From Burkholderiales bacterium C2 (GTDB lineage: Bacteria; Pseudomonadota; Gammaproteobacteria; Burkholderiales; Burkholderiaceae_C), in NCBI GenBank assembly GCA_005503085.1, contig SCOI01000023.1, positions 1 through 64,000 on the forward strand: a stretch of DNA of 64,000 nt, written 5' to 3'. Shown here one piece after another: positions 19,201 to 27,637 of this stretch. The notes beneath the pieces were generated by a model that saw nothing but the letters and a program-made list of their open reading frames with translations, did not search any database and was not told the DNA's origin. Each line of letters begins with the position of its first letter. Position 1 is the stretch's first letter. Made by a program: the position numbers and the translations under genes.

Positions 19201-22200
19201 GCCTGCCCAAGGCCATCGAGCTGAGCCTGGCCTCCAGCGGCCTGGGCGGCAACCGGCCCGAGGGCCGGCTCAGCGTGGCCGAGGGCGCCCGCATCGTGCT
19301 GGAGCCCGGTGCCAAGCTGAGCCTGTCGGCCGCGACGGCGCTGACGATGGACGGCGAGCTTCAGGCCCCGGGTGGCCAGCTCAGCCTGGCCGTCAAGGCC
19401 ACCAACAGCGGCAATGGCGACATCCCGCACTATCTGTGGCTGGGTTCCAAGAGCCGCATCGATGTGGCCGGCCAGCGCCAGCTGCAGGCCAGCACCGACG
19501 GCCTGCCGCAGGGCCGGCTGCTGGGCGGCGGCTCGGTCAGCTTGAGCGCCAGTGGCGACAACGCATTCGGCACCAGCCTGGTCTGGCAGCGCGGCGCGGT
19601 GATCGACATCAGCGGCGCCAGCGGCGCGCTGCTGAGCAAGGAGCAAAGCCAGGGCGGCAGCGAGCAGCGCATCCGCCAGCTGGCCAGCAGCGCCGGCTCG
19701 CTGAGCATCAGCGGCAACCAGGACATCGTGCTGGAAGGTACGCTGCGGGCCCAGGCCGGCGGTGCGGGACAGGGTGGCGGCACGCTGTCGCTGAACCTGG
19801 TGTCCGGCTTTGTGACGCCGAACATCCTGGGCTTGCCGGCGCTGCGCCGGCTGGAGCTGGTCGGCGTCGAAGAGCATCGCAGCGACGCGCTGCGCGCCGA
19901 GGGGCTGCCGGCGCCGACCGGCCTGAACGGCCGGGCCTCGCTGTCGACCGCGCTGCTGCAGGGCAGCGGCCTGGCCGAGCTGCACCTGAGCGCGCAGGAA
20001 GGCATCGCGATCGCCGATGGCGTGAATCTCGATCTGGCCCGTGGCCTCAAGCTCGATACGCCGGTGCTGCTGATGCAGGACCGGGCCCAGGCCCGGCTGG
20101 CCGCGCCGCTGCTGCAATGGCAGAACAAGCAGCCGAACGTGGTCGCAGTCGGCGCCGGCAGTGATCGCCCGCTGCCGACGGCCCAGGCCGGCCATGCCGG
20201 GCTGAGCCTGGCGGCCGGCGAGCTGATGGTGCTGGACGGCAAGCTGGTGACCCAGGGTCTGGGCCGCCTGAACCTGAGCAGCGGCGGCGATCTGCGCCTG
20301 CAGGGCACGGCCAGCGGCAGCGGCTACCAGGGCAGCCTGGCGACCGCCGCCGATACCTGGCTGACGGCGCGCCAGCTCTTCCCGGCCAGCGACACGGTGT
20401 TCGGCATCGATGCCGGCAGCCATCTGCTGGAGTTCGCCAGCAGCCCCGGCGCGGCCCCGGCCCTGCCCTGGAGCGCCGGCGGCAGCCTGAAGCTGAAGGC
20501 CGCCGACATCGTGCAGGGCGGGCGGCTGCGCGCGCCGGCCGGCCAGATCGAGTTCCAGGCTACGGGTCAGCTGAGCCTGAGCGCCGGCAGCGAGACCTCG
20601 GTCAGCGCGGCCGGCCGCGAGTTGCTGTTCGGGACCTGGACGGGTGAGCGTTGGGCGAGCCCGGGCGGCGCCGTGCTGGGCGCGGCGCCGGCCAAGGCGA
20701 TCTCGCTGAATGCGGCGATGGTCGATGTGGCGCCGGGCGCGTTGCTGGACCTCAGCGGCGGCGGCAAGCTCAGCGCCTGGCAGTTCGTGTCCGGCCCGGG
20801 CGGCTCGCGCGATGTGTTCACCGGTCTGGACGGCGCCTATGCCATCGTGCCGGGCGTGCTGAGCTCGGGCGCGCCGGCGCTGGCCGGCGAGGGCGCACCG
20901 GCCTTGGGGCGCCAGATCACGATAGGCGAGGGCGCACCGGTGCCTGCCGGCACCTACACGCTGCTGCCGGCCCGCTATGCGGTGCTGGACGGCGCCTGGC
21001 TGCTGCGCCCGGCCGGTGCCGGCGCGACGCCGCTGGGCCTGGGCGTCAGCGTGGCGCGCGACGACGGCAGCCTGCTGCTGGGCGCCCGGCTGGGCCTGGC
21101 CGGCAGCGCCGAGCAGGAGGCCCGGACCAGCACCTGGCAGCTGCTCAGCGCGGCGCAGGCGCGCAAATACAGCGAGATACGGCTGGCCAATGCCGACCAG
21201 TTTTTCCCGGCCCTGGCCGCCGGCCAGGACCGCGCCCGGCCGGCGCTGCTGCGCGATGCCGGCAGCCTGGTGGTCGCGACCCAGCAGGCCCAGATCCGCG
21301 GCCTGAGCCGCTTCGACGCGGCCCGGGGTGACAAGGGCGAGCAGGGCCTGGCCGGCAGCGCCTATTTCGGCGCCGAGCGCATCCAGGTCGGCGGCACGGC
21401 CCAGGCCGGCGCCCTGCATCTGGACCCGGCCCAGCTGTCGGCACTGGGCGCCCAGCATCTGGTGATCGGCGCGATACCGAAGAACCTGGCCACGCCCGAG
21501 CAACTGGAGCTGCGCAGCAGCACGCTGGAGCTGGCGCCCGGGGCCGCGCCGCTGAAGGCGCAGAGCCTGCTGCTGGCGGCCACCGAGCGCCTCACGCTGG
21601 GCCAGGGCACGCGCCTGGAGGCGGCGCCGGCCGATGCGCAGGCGCCGAGCCGCCAATGGCAGCTGCAGGGCGATGGCGCGGCGCTGCTGGTCTCCGGCGA
21701 TGCCGAGGCCGGCCTGGTGCGCAGCGGCGCGCAGCGCCAGCGCGGCGATCTGAGCATAGGCGCCGGCAGCGTGCTGAGCGCGGCCGGCGGCAGCCTGCTG
21801 CTGGACGCAACCGGCCGCAGCACGCTGGCTGCCGATGCGAAGCTGCAGGCGGACAGCATTGCGCTGGGCGTGTCGCGGCTGCAGATCGGTGGCAGCGCAG
21901 CGCTGCAGGACGACAGCACCTTGCTGAGCGCCGAGCTGCTCGCCCAGCTGGGCGGGGCCGAGCGCCTGCTGCTGCGCAGCTATGCGGGCTTTGATTTCCT
22001 GGCCGGCGCCAGCCTGGGTGCGCCGGGGCTGGAGCGGCTGAGCCTGGATGGTCCGGGCCTGCGGGTGCTGGGCGAGGGCCTGGCCCGCGTCAGCGCCGCG
22101 CGCATCGACATCGGCAACAGCACCGGGTTGAGCGCCGGCGACGCGCCGGCCGCCGGTCGCCTGCGGCTGGACGCCAGCGGCTCGGGGGAGGGCCAGGGCG

Positions 22201-25200
22201 AGATCCATATGCTGGGCGGCAGCCAGCGCTGGCAGCTCGGCGGCGCCGAGCTGCGCGCCGAGCGGGCGCTGCTGTTCAGCGGCCGCAGCCAGTTGAGCCT
22301 GGACGGCGCCGATCTGCAAGTCTTCACGCCGGTGCTGAAGGCCGCGCGGCCCGAGGGCGATGGCCCGGCCGGCAGCACCGAGCTGGACTGGCGTATCGGC
22401 GGCGCGCTGAGCCTGCAAACCACGGCGGCACAGCCGGCGGCGACCGGTGCGGCCGATGCGCTGGCGGCGGCGCGCGTCTCGCTGAGCGCGCAGCGCCTGG
22501 CCATCGACACCACACTGGATCTGCCGGCCGCCCAGCTGGCGCTGCGCGCCACCGGCGCCGCTGCCGACCTGGTGTTTGGCAGCCGGGCCCGTGTCAGCGT
22601 GGCCGGCCGCAGCGACAAGATCGGCAACACGCTGCGCGCCGATATCGCGGCCGGCCGTCTCAGCGCCGTCAGCGAGCGTGGCGACCTGCGCCTGCTGGCC
22701 GGGGGCCAGCTCGATGTCTCGGCCGCCGGCGACGGCGATGCCGGCAGCCTCAGCCTGGTTGCGGCCGAGGGCGCGCTGCAGCTGCAGGGTCGTCTGCTGG
22801 CCGCAGCGGCCAGCGCCGAGCGCGGCGCCAGTCTGCAGCTGGACAGCCGCGACGTGCTGGACCTGGCCGGCGTGGCCGGCCTGATCGCACAAGCCGGCCC
22901 GCAGGCCTTCATGCAAAGCATCGAGGTCCGCAACCGACAGGGCGACCAGCAGTTGACCGCAGGCACCAGCTTGCGCGCCGCCGCGCTGACCCTGAGCAGC
23001 GATGCCGGCAGCCTCAGCGTGGCCGGCCGGCTCGATGCCTCGGCCGCCCAGGGCGGCGAAATCCGCCTGAACGCGCGCGGCGATCTCGTGCTGGCCGATG
23101 GTGCCCAGCTGCTGGCGCGCAGCCAGCAGGCCGACGGCGCAGGCAAGGTCTGGCTCAACAGCGAACAAGGAACTCTGAAACTGCAAGCCGGCAGCCTGAT
23201 CGATCTGTCCGGCCCCGACGCCGCCCCGGCCGCCGGCCTGGTGCAGCTGCGCGCCGCGCGCGAGGGCCAGGATGTGCGCATCGCCGCCATCGACGCCAGC
23301 CTGCGCGGCGTGGCACGCGTCGATGTCGAGGCGGTCAAGGTCTACACGGGGGTGAATGAGCTGGTCGATGGCCTGACGCCGGTGCCGACGCCGACACCCA
23401 CGCCCACGCCTACGCCTACGCCTACGCCTACGCCTACGCCTACGCCTACGCCTACGCCTACGCCTACGCCTACGCCTACGCCTACGCCTACGCCTACGCC
23501 GACAAATCCTTCGCCGGGCAATGGTGAGACCACGCCAGGCACGCCGCCGCCTGCTCCGCCGACGGGGCCTACACCGACGCCAACGCCAACGCCAACGCCC
23601 ACCAATCCTTCGCCGGGCAATGGTGACACCACGCCGGGCACGCCGCCGCCCGCGCCACCGACCTTGCTGGCCGCGACGGTAGGCAAGGCCGCCGCGCTGA
23701 CTCAGGCCGTCGCCGGCCAGCCGTCAACCGGTAATGGTGACACGACAGGCAATGCTCCGCCGCCCGCGCCGCCCACGGGCACGGCGCCTACGCCCACGCC
23801 TACGCCTACGCCTACGCCTACGCCTACGCCTACGCCTACGCCTACGCCTACGCCTACGCCCGCACCTGCAGGCAAGCCGCTGGGCCTCGAGCGCGTGCTG
23901 GTCGACAACGCCGAGTTCATGGGCGAGCGCCAGCAGACGGCCGAGGCGATCACGGCCCGGCTGTCAGGTGGCCAGGCCGCTCTGCAGGACCTGCTGCGTG
24001 TGCGTGCCGGTGTCGAGGTGCGCGCCCAGGGCGATCTGACCGTCAGCAAGAGCTGGCAGATGCCGGTGCTGACGAAGGCGCAGGTCGAACGGGCGCCGCA
24101 TGCGGCCGAGGCGGCGCTGACCCTGCGCGCCGCCGGCAATCTGCTGCTCAAGAGCGGCCTCTCCACCGGCTTCCGGCCCTCGCCGAACGACCCAAGCCAG
24201 CTAATCGGCACTTCAACACTGGCCGGCGATATCCGGCTGGTGGCCGGGGCCGACCTCGCCAGCGCCGATCTGCGCGCGGTGCTGGCTCCGGAGCGCCTGG
24301 CCGAGGACAAGGGCTCGGTGCTGATCGGAGCTGACCGCCGGCCCGGCCAGTCGACGGCCCCCGAGGTCGCGCTGCGCAGCACCGTCGGCAGCCTGGAGCT
24401 GATGGCCGGCCGCGACATCCGCCTGCTCAACGGCAGCGCCAAGCTCTACACGACCGGCACGCCGGTCGGTGTGGTGGCCGACGCCGAGCCGCCCATCGAT
24501 GAAGGCTCGGTCGAGGCTCTGAGTCGGGCGAGCCAGGCGGGCTCGCAGCGCGCCAGCCTGCTGATGCGGGCGGCCGCCGCCGACCAGCCCTCGCCCGGCA
24601 ATGGCGACGACACGACCGGCACGACACCGCCGCCCGGCGCGCCGACGAAACCCGGCGAGAAACCGCCGACGCCGCCGACACCCACGCCGCCGCCCACGCC
24701 GACGCCTGAACCTGAGCCCGAGCCGGAAGAACCCGGCGGCCCCGACCCGGTGCCGACCACCATCCACACGCCGGCGCTGGACGCGCTGGCCAACGATCTG
24801 GATGGCAGCGGCATGAGCCCCTTCACCAGCGGCGGTGGCCGCATCACGCTGAAGGCCGGCCGCGATGTGGTGGGCGTGGCCAACAACACGGACCAGCGTT
24901 CGGTCAGCGACTGGCTGTGGCGCGCCTCGGCCAGCGAGGTGCCCATCGCCTGGTTCAGCCGGGTCGACCGCTTCGCCCAGGGCATTGCCAGCTTCGGCGG
25001 CGGTGATATCTCGGTGCAGGCCGGTCGGGATCTGCATCAGCTGCATGCGGCGGCGGCCAGCGGCGGCCTGGTGATGACGCCTGCCATGGCAGACGCTGCG
25101 GCCGCTGGCGGCGCTGATGGCAGCAACGGACTCGCCGTGTTCGGCGGCGGCGCGCTGCGCGCCAGCGCCGGGCGCGATCTGGTCAGCGGCCAGCTGATGG

Positions 25201-27593
25201 CGACCAAAGGCCGGCTCGATGTGCGCGCCGGCGGTGCGATTCGCAACGAGGCCGGCGTCGACACCAATCTCGAGCCGGGCCTGCAACTGCTGTTCCAGGA
25301 TGCGGCCGTCAGGGTTCAGGCCGGCCAGGACCTGCAGTTGGCCAGCGTGCGCAATCTGGCTCATGCTTTTGCGGCTGCCGCTAACAGCCTGGGCAAAGGT
25401 CTCTCGTTGCCCGGTCTCGATGCGCGCGCCAGTCTGCTGCTGCAGAGCGCGGCCGGCAGCATCGCCTATGCGGGCGCCGCGCAGTCCACGCGGGCCGGCG
25501 AGGCGATTGACAGAGACCCGATGAGCGCGGTGCTGCCTATCGATCTGCGCCTGCTGGCACCGCAGGGTTCGATCCAGGCCAACAATATCCGGCAATGGAG
25601 CGACAGCGCCGATCCGGCCGCGGCCCGCACCTGGCTGGGCGCCGGCGAATCGCTGACCCTGTCCAACATCGATCTGCTGGCATTGGGCAATGCGCCTCTG
25701 CCCTTCGGCTTACGTCCCGACGAGGCCTTCATGACGGCCCAGCGCCTGGCCGTGATCGACGCCGACGGCCAGCTGCGGCCGGACCAGAGCCCGCGCGAAC
25801 CGGCCCAGTTCGTGGCCCAGCGCGGCGATTTGCTGATCAGCACCGCGATGCATTCGGCGCGGCCGCTGGAGTTCAGCGCCGGCCGCGATCTGCGCGTGGA
25901 CGGCAGCCTGACGGTGCAGCACCAGAGCCCCGCCGAGGGTCGGCCGCAGGAGCAGACCCTGCTGCGCGCTGGCCGCGACATCCGCTTCGGCAGCGCCGTC
26001 TCCGGCGTCGATCTGGCCGGCCCCGGCCAGCTGCTGCTGCTGGCCGGCCGCGATGTGGACCTGGGCCCCGGCCAGGGCCTGGTGGCGCGCGGCAATCTGT
26101 CCAATAGCGTGCTGCTGCCCGAGCAGGGCGCCGGCATCACCGTGCTGGCCGGCCTGGCCGACAGCGGCGAGGACTATGCCCAGGCGGTACGCCAGGGCTT
26201 CCATGTGCTCAGTGTGTCCGGCCTGCAGGGCAAGCTGGGCCAGACCTATGGCCTGCTGGGCGGTGCCACACCCGGCTTCGAGCGGCTCGCGCCTGCGGCC
26301 CAGATCGAGGCGCTGCGCGAGCTGCTCGGCAGCGCCAAGGTCGACGGCTGGCTGGCCGCCCATCTGCGCGCGTTGCCGGCGCGGCCCGAGGCGGGCGAGC
26401 AGCGGCTGCGCGTCGCGGCCCTGCTGGGCAAGCCGGCGGGCGATGCGGCGGTGGACGAGGCGCTGAAAAGCTATGCCGACTCGCGCCAGCCGGCCTGGTC
26501 GGCGCTGACGCCGGCGCAGGCGCTGCCGCTGCTGGCGCAGCTGGGCACCGAGCAGCAGAGCCTGGCGGTGCTGCGCCTGATGCTGGCGGGCCTGGCGGCC
26601 CAGCCGGCACCGGCGCGCGCGGCCAGCCTGGCCGCGCTGTCGGACGCCAAGCAGCTGGAGGCGCTGGCCGCCTATGTGAAGAGCGCCAGCGGCGCGACGG
26701 TGCCGCCCGGGCAGGCCGCAGCGGCCTTCGAGGCGCTGAGCGTCGAGCGCCAGATCCCCTGGCTGAACCGCCAGCTGGTCGACGAGCTGCGCCGCAGCGG
26801 CCGGGCCGCCTCGCAGCTGGACGGCGATGCGCGCTGGGCCGGCTATGGCCCGGCCTATCTGGCCATCGACCTGCTGTTCCCCGGCGAGCGGCCCGCCGGC
26901 CGGCTGCGCATGCCGACCAGCCAGATCAAGACCTTGCAGGCGGCCGACATCACGGTGCTGGTGCCCGGCGGCGGCGCCAATGCCGGCGATATTGCCGGCC
27001 AGACCGGCTTCAAGAAGGCCAGCGATCTGGGCATCGTCACGGTCAGCGGCGGCGATATCAGCGCCGTCGTGCGCGACGATTTCGAGGTCAATGCCTCGCG
27101 CGTCTTCACGCTGGGACAGGGCGATCTGCTGATGTGGTCCTCGGCCGGCAATATCGATGCCGGTCGTGGCGCCAAGACCGTCACCGGCGCCCCGCCGCCG
27201 GTGCTGCGCCTGCTGGAGAACGGCAGCCTGGTGCTGGACGCCTCGGGCTCCTTCAGCGGCAGCGGCATCGCGGTGCTGGGCGCGGGCAGCGATCTGGACC
27301 TGTATGCGCCGACCGGCGAGATCAATGCCGGCGAGGCCGGCATCCGCTCCAAGGGCAATGCCTTCCTCGGCGCCGAACGCCTGGTCAATGCCAATGACAT
27401 CAATGTCGCTGGCAGCCGCAGCGGCACCGTGGCCGAGGCGCCGCTGAGCGTTCCGATCACGGTGCCGGTCAACGACGCGCTGACACCGGCCACGGCCAGC
27501 GGCACCGAGTCGGCCCGCGACGACGACGAACGCAAGCGCCGCCGCACCCGCCGCAATCTGCTGCTCGAGTTCCTCGGCTTCGGCAACAGCTGA
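16245..27593 (+). CDS. giant filamentous hemagglutinin-like TpsA exoprotein
   Basis: A 3782-residue protein. It has a long signal region (about 1-43, HPLVAALALALPLQSPAQT). The TPS secretion domain (about 50-210) includes ARAIYNWASFDIGAESSVTF, VLIYNRNGILFGRGASVDVG and LVATTLK; the usual NPNGILFG reads NRNGILFG. The long body is a beta-helix of repeated strand blocks such as GSLSLRS and RLDVSGG. Residues about 2380-2545 and 2780-2830 are Pro-Thr tracts mixed with PSPGNGDTT units. The end is ERKRRRTRRNLLLEFLGFGN. It probably forms a surface fibre for adhesion or matrix binding, secreted by the neighbouring TpsB. Low-complexity DNA there may make assembly errors likely. There are no Cys pairs or toxin domain visible at the C-terminus, so it is unlikely to be a CdiA-type toxin, and no immunity gene follows. 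Confidence 0.93.
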   Translation: MAPIPRSTVRPHRLSRVSRRSRWLLHPLVAALALALPLQSPAQTPPPVSAVPKPALGWRVYGQGPHSTPQTTANGRGGQDMRIQQDSARAIYNWASFDIGAESSVTFDMAKAGASALNRVDGTAPSQIFGKLSATNGGEVLIYNRNGILFGRGASVDVGNLVATTLKPRDEDYKNGFVANITGAESAFRFDGSNGGDFGKSFVKVDAGAEIKTAEGGRIFLFARKVENAGTLSAPGGQVVLGAGAEVFYKLPTAEPLYAAENNKDVPALRGLLVEVGRHTLGSAGDGQVKNEASGVINTPRGNTTLVGMAVNQSGRISASTSVAQNGSVLLLAQGGAATLGIPESDERYKRAQVSGELVLDAGSRIEITAADQGADGKALSADDNAGFVNSRLDLAGKTITLARGASIVAPAAQASLRALAKPDYRAELLVKEVFTPEGGRIQIDAGASIDLSGTRNTELSVARHFVTTELLGSNDLKDAPLQKDGLLYRNKVTLDTRQDSLILGSLDSYRRSLQRSASERMAHGGSLKLLAGGAVLAHAESRLAVDGGLLRYLEAEVRPTQLFSASGKGYSLNNAPSELLYSAITNAGTNKARYDRWGPMVNYGTVLPARQEAGYTEGGRGGSLAVVAPAVLLDGALSGQTTLGRRQRIGLDALPAGASLGIGAARHGADFGANAYAGAVLKDFRIGADIAPLDEAQWQRLRRSSEAALGRSSGLAANRLLGSGFQHIAIAAEGAISSTAALDLPALGSLQLLSREGRVSVDADIRSASGSLSLRSFENEVAVAAGVKLDVAGQWSNAALDPEAAALTLKGGTLLVSGGAGVSLGAASRLDVSGGALLAGANSLAGCAAGQICGGAAGSITLSTGSSTFTDDVAARRLLLGGELRGYSMSQGGHLSLTAPGLRIADRNNDAARPAAPGTLVLSPEFFSQGGFGRFSLDGRQALELTAGTRLAPTQQLWHAEAGARKAPSGSAMDGLMTLAAPRQGLPKAIELSLASSGLGGNRPEGRLSVAEGARIVLEPGAKLSLSAATALTMDGELQAPGGQLSLAVKATNSGNGDIPHYLWLGSKSRIDVAGQRQLQASTDGLPQGRLLGGGSVSLSASGDNAFGTSLVWQRGAVIDISGASGALLSKEQSQGGSEQRIRQLASSAGSLSISGNQDIVLEGTLRAQAGGAGQGGGTLSLNLVSGFVTPNILGLPALRRLELVGVEEHRSDALRAEGLPAPTGLNGRASLSTALLQGSGLAELHLSAQEGIAIADGVNLDLARGLKLDTPVLLMQDRAQARLAAPLLQWQNKQPNVVAVGAGSDRPLPTAQAGHAGLSLAAGELMVLDGKLVTQGLGRLNLSSGGDLRLQGTASGSGYQGSLATAADTWLTARQLFPASDTVFGIDAGSHLLEFASSPGAAPALPWSAGGSLKLKAADIVQGGRLRAPAGQIEFQATGQLSLSAGSETSVSAAGRELLFGTWTGERWASPGGAVLGAAPAKAISLNAAMVDVAPGALLDLSGGGKLSAWQFVSGPGGSRDVFTGLDGAYAIVPGVLSSGAPALAGEGAPALGRQITIGEGAPVPAGTYTLLPARYAVLDGAWLLRPAGAGATPLGLGVSVARDDGSLLLGARLGLAGSAEQEARTSTWQLLSAAQARKYSEIRLANADQFFPALAAGQDRARPALLRDAGSLVVATQQAQIRGLSRFDAARGDKGEQGLAGSAYFGAERIQVGGTAQAGALHLDPAQLSALGAQHLVIGAIPKNLATPEQLELRSSTLELAPGAAPLKAQSLLLAATERLTLGQGTRLEAAPADAQAPSRQWQLQGDGAALLVSGDAEAGLVRSGAQRQRGDLSIGAGSVLSAAGGSLLLDATGRSTLAADAKLQADSIALGVSRLQIGGSAALQDDSTLLSAELLAQLGGAERLLLRSYAGFDFLAGASLGAPGLERLSLDGPGLRVLGEGLARVSAARIDIGNSTGLSAGDAPAAGRLRLDASGSGEGQGEIHMLGGSQRWQLGGAELRAERALLFSGRSQLSLDGADLQVFTPVLKAARPEGDGPAGSTELDWRIGGALSLQTTAAQPAATGAADALAAARVSLSAQRLAIDTTLDLPAAQLALRATGAAADLVFGSRARVSVAGRSDKIGNTLRADIAAGRLSAVSERGDLRLLAGGQLDVSAAGDGDAGSLSLVAAEGALQLQGRLLAAAASAERGASLQLDSRDVLDLAGVAGLIAQAGPQAFMQSIEVRNRQGDQQLTAGTSLRAAALTLSSDAGSLSVAGRLDASAAQGGEIRLNARGDLVLADGAQLLARSQQADGAGKVWLNSEQGTLKLQAGSLIDLSGPDAAPAAGLVQLRAAREGQDVRIAAIDASLRGVARVDVEAVKVYTGVNELVDGLTPVPTPTPTPTPTPTPTPTPTPTPTPTPTPTPTPTPTPTPTPTNPSPGNGETTPGTPPPAPPTGPTPTPTPTPTPTNPSPGNGDTTPGTPPPAPPTLLAATVGKAAALTQAVAGQPSTGNGDTTGNAPPPAPPTGTAPTPTPTPTPTPTPTPTPTPTPTPTPAPAGKPLGLERVLVDNAEFMGERQQTAEAITARLSGGQAALQDLLRVRAGVEVRAQGDLTVSKSWQMPVLTKAQVERAPHAAEAALTLRAAGNLLLKSGLSTGFRPSPNDPSQLIGTSTLAGDIRLVAGADLASADLRAVLAPERLAEDKGSVLIGADRRPGQSTAPEVALRSTVGSLELMAGRDIRLLNGSAKLYTTGTPVGVVADAEPPIDEGSVEALSRASQAGSQRASLLMRAAAADQPSPGNGDDTTGTTPPPGAPTKPGEKPPTPPTPTPPPTPTPEPEPEPEEPGGPDPVPTTIHTPALDALANDLDGSGMSPFTSGGGRITLKAGRDVVGVANNTDQRSVSDWLWRASASEVPIAWFSRVDRFAQGIASFGGGDISVQAGRDLHQLHAAAASGGLVMTPAMADAAAAGGADGSNGLAVFGGGALRASAGRDLVSGQLMATKGRLDVRAGGAIRNEAGVDTNLEPGLQLLFQDAAVRVQAGQDLQLASVRNLAHAFAAAANSLGKGLSLPGLDARASLLLQSAAGSIAYAGAAQSTRAGEAIDRDPMSAVLPIDLRLLAPQGSIQANNIRQWSDSADPAAARTWLGAGESLTLSNIDLLALGNAPLPFGLRPDEAFMTAQRLAVIDADGQLRPDQSPREPAQFVAQRGDLLISTAMHSARPLEFSAGRDLRVDGSLTVQHQSPAEGRPQEQTLLRAGRDIRFGSAVSGVDLAGPGQLLLLAGRDVDLGPGQGLVARGNLSNSVLLPEQGAGITVLAGLADSGEDYAQAVRQGFHVLSVSGLQGKLGQTYGLLGGATPGFERLAPAAQIEALRELLGSAKVDGWLAAHLRALPARPEAGEQRLRVAALLGKPAGDAAVDEALKSYADSRQPAWSALTPAQALPLLAQLGTEQQSLAVLRLMLAGLAAQPAPARAASLAALSDAKQLEALAAYVKSASGATVPPGQAAAAFEALSVERQIPWLNRQLVDELRRSGRAASQLDGDARWAGYGPAYLAIDLLFPGERPAGRLRMPTSQIKTLQAADITVLVPGGGANAGDIAGQTGFKKASDLGIVTVSGGDISAVVRDDFEVNASRVFTLGQGDLLMWSSAGNIDAGRGAKTVTGAPPPVLRLLENGSLVLDASGSFSGSGIAVLGAGSDLDLYAPTGEINAGEAGIRSKGNAFLGAERLVNANDINVAGSRSGTVAEAPLSVPITVPVNDALTPATASGTESARDDDERKRRRTRRNLLLEFLGFGNS
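23409..23500 (+). repeat. hexanucleotide tandem repeat, about 15 copies
   Basis: The six-base unit CCTACG repeats about 15 times without interruption and encodes Pro-Thr dipeptides inside the TpsA reading frame. Because the unit is a multiple of three, gain or loss of copies changes length but not frame. Confidence 0.95.
23503..23665 (+). repeat. duplicated PSPGNG(E/D)TT coding module
   Basis: Two nearly identical modules encoding NPSPGNG, then TTPGTPPPAPPT, start near 23503 and 23601 and are separated by a short Pro-Thr run. Diverged copies start near 23718 (PSTGNGDTT) and 24586 (PSPGNGDDTT). This shows module duplication within the linker of the exoprotein. Confidence 0.85.
23799..23860 (+). 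repeat. hexanucleotide tandem repeat, about 10 copies
   Basis: A second uninterrupted run of the same CCTACG unit (about 10 copies) codes Pro-Thr repeats in TpsA. It is a second length-variable site in the same gene. Confidence 0.95.
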
Positions 27594-27637
27594 ACAACAA
27601 ACACCTACGAAACCACCGTTCCCGGATCAAGAACATC

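Noticed and set aside
16410-23186. 2258-residue minus-strand frame opposite TpsA
   Set aside because: It is an antisense shadow in a low-complexity repeat-rich gene; no signal, motif or start context.
23409-23860. CRISPR array suggested by tandem repeats
   Set aside because: The unit is six bases, uninterrupted and in frame as Pro-Thr codons; there are no spacers or cas genes.
16245-27593. CdiA-type contact-dependent toxin
   Set aside because: The C-terminus lacks a VENN-like or toxin domain and is a basic tail; no small immunity gene follows.
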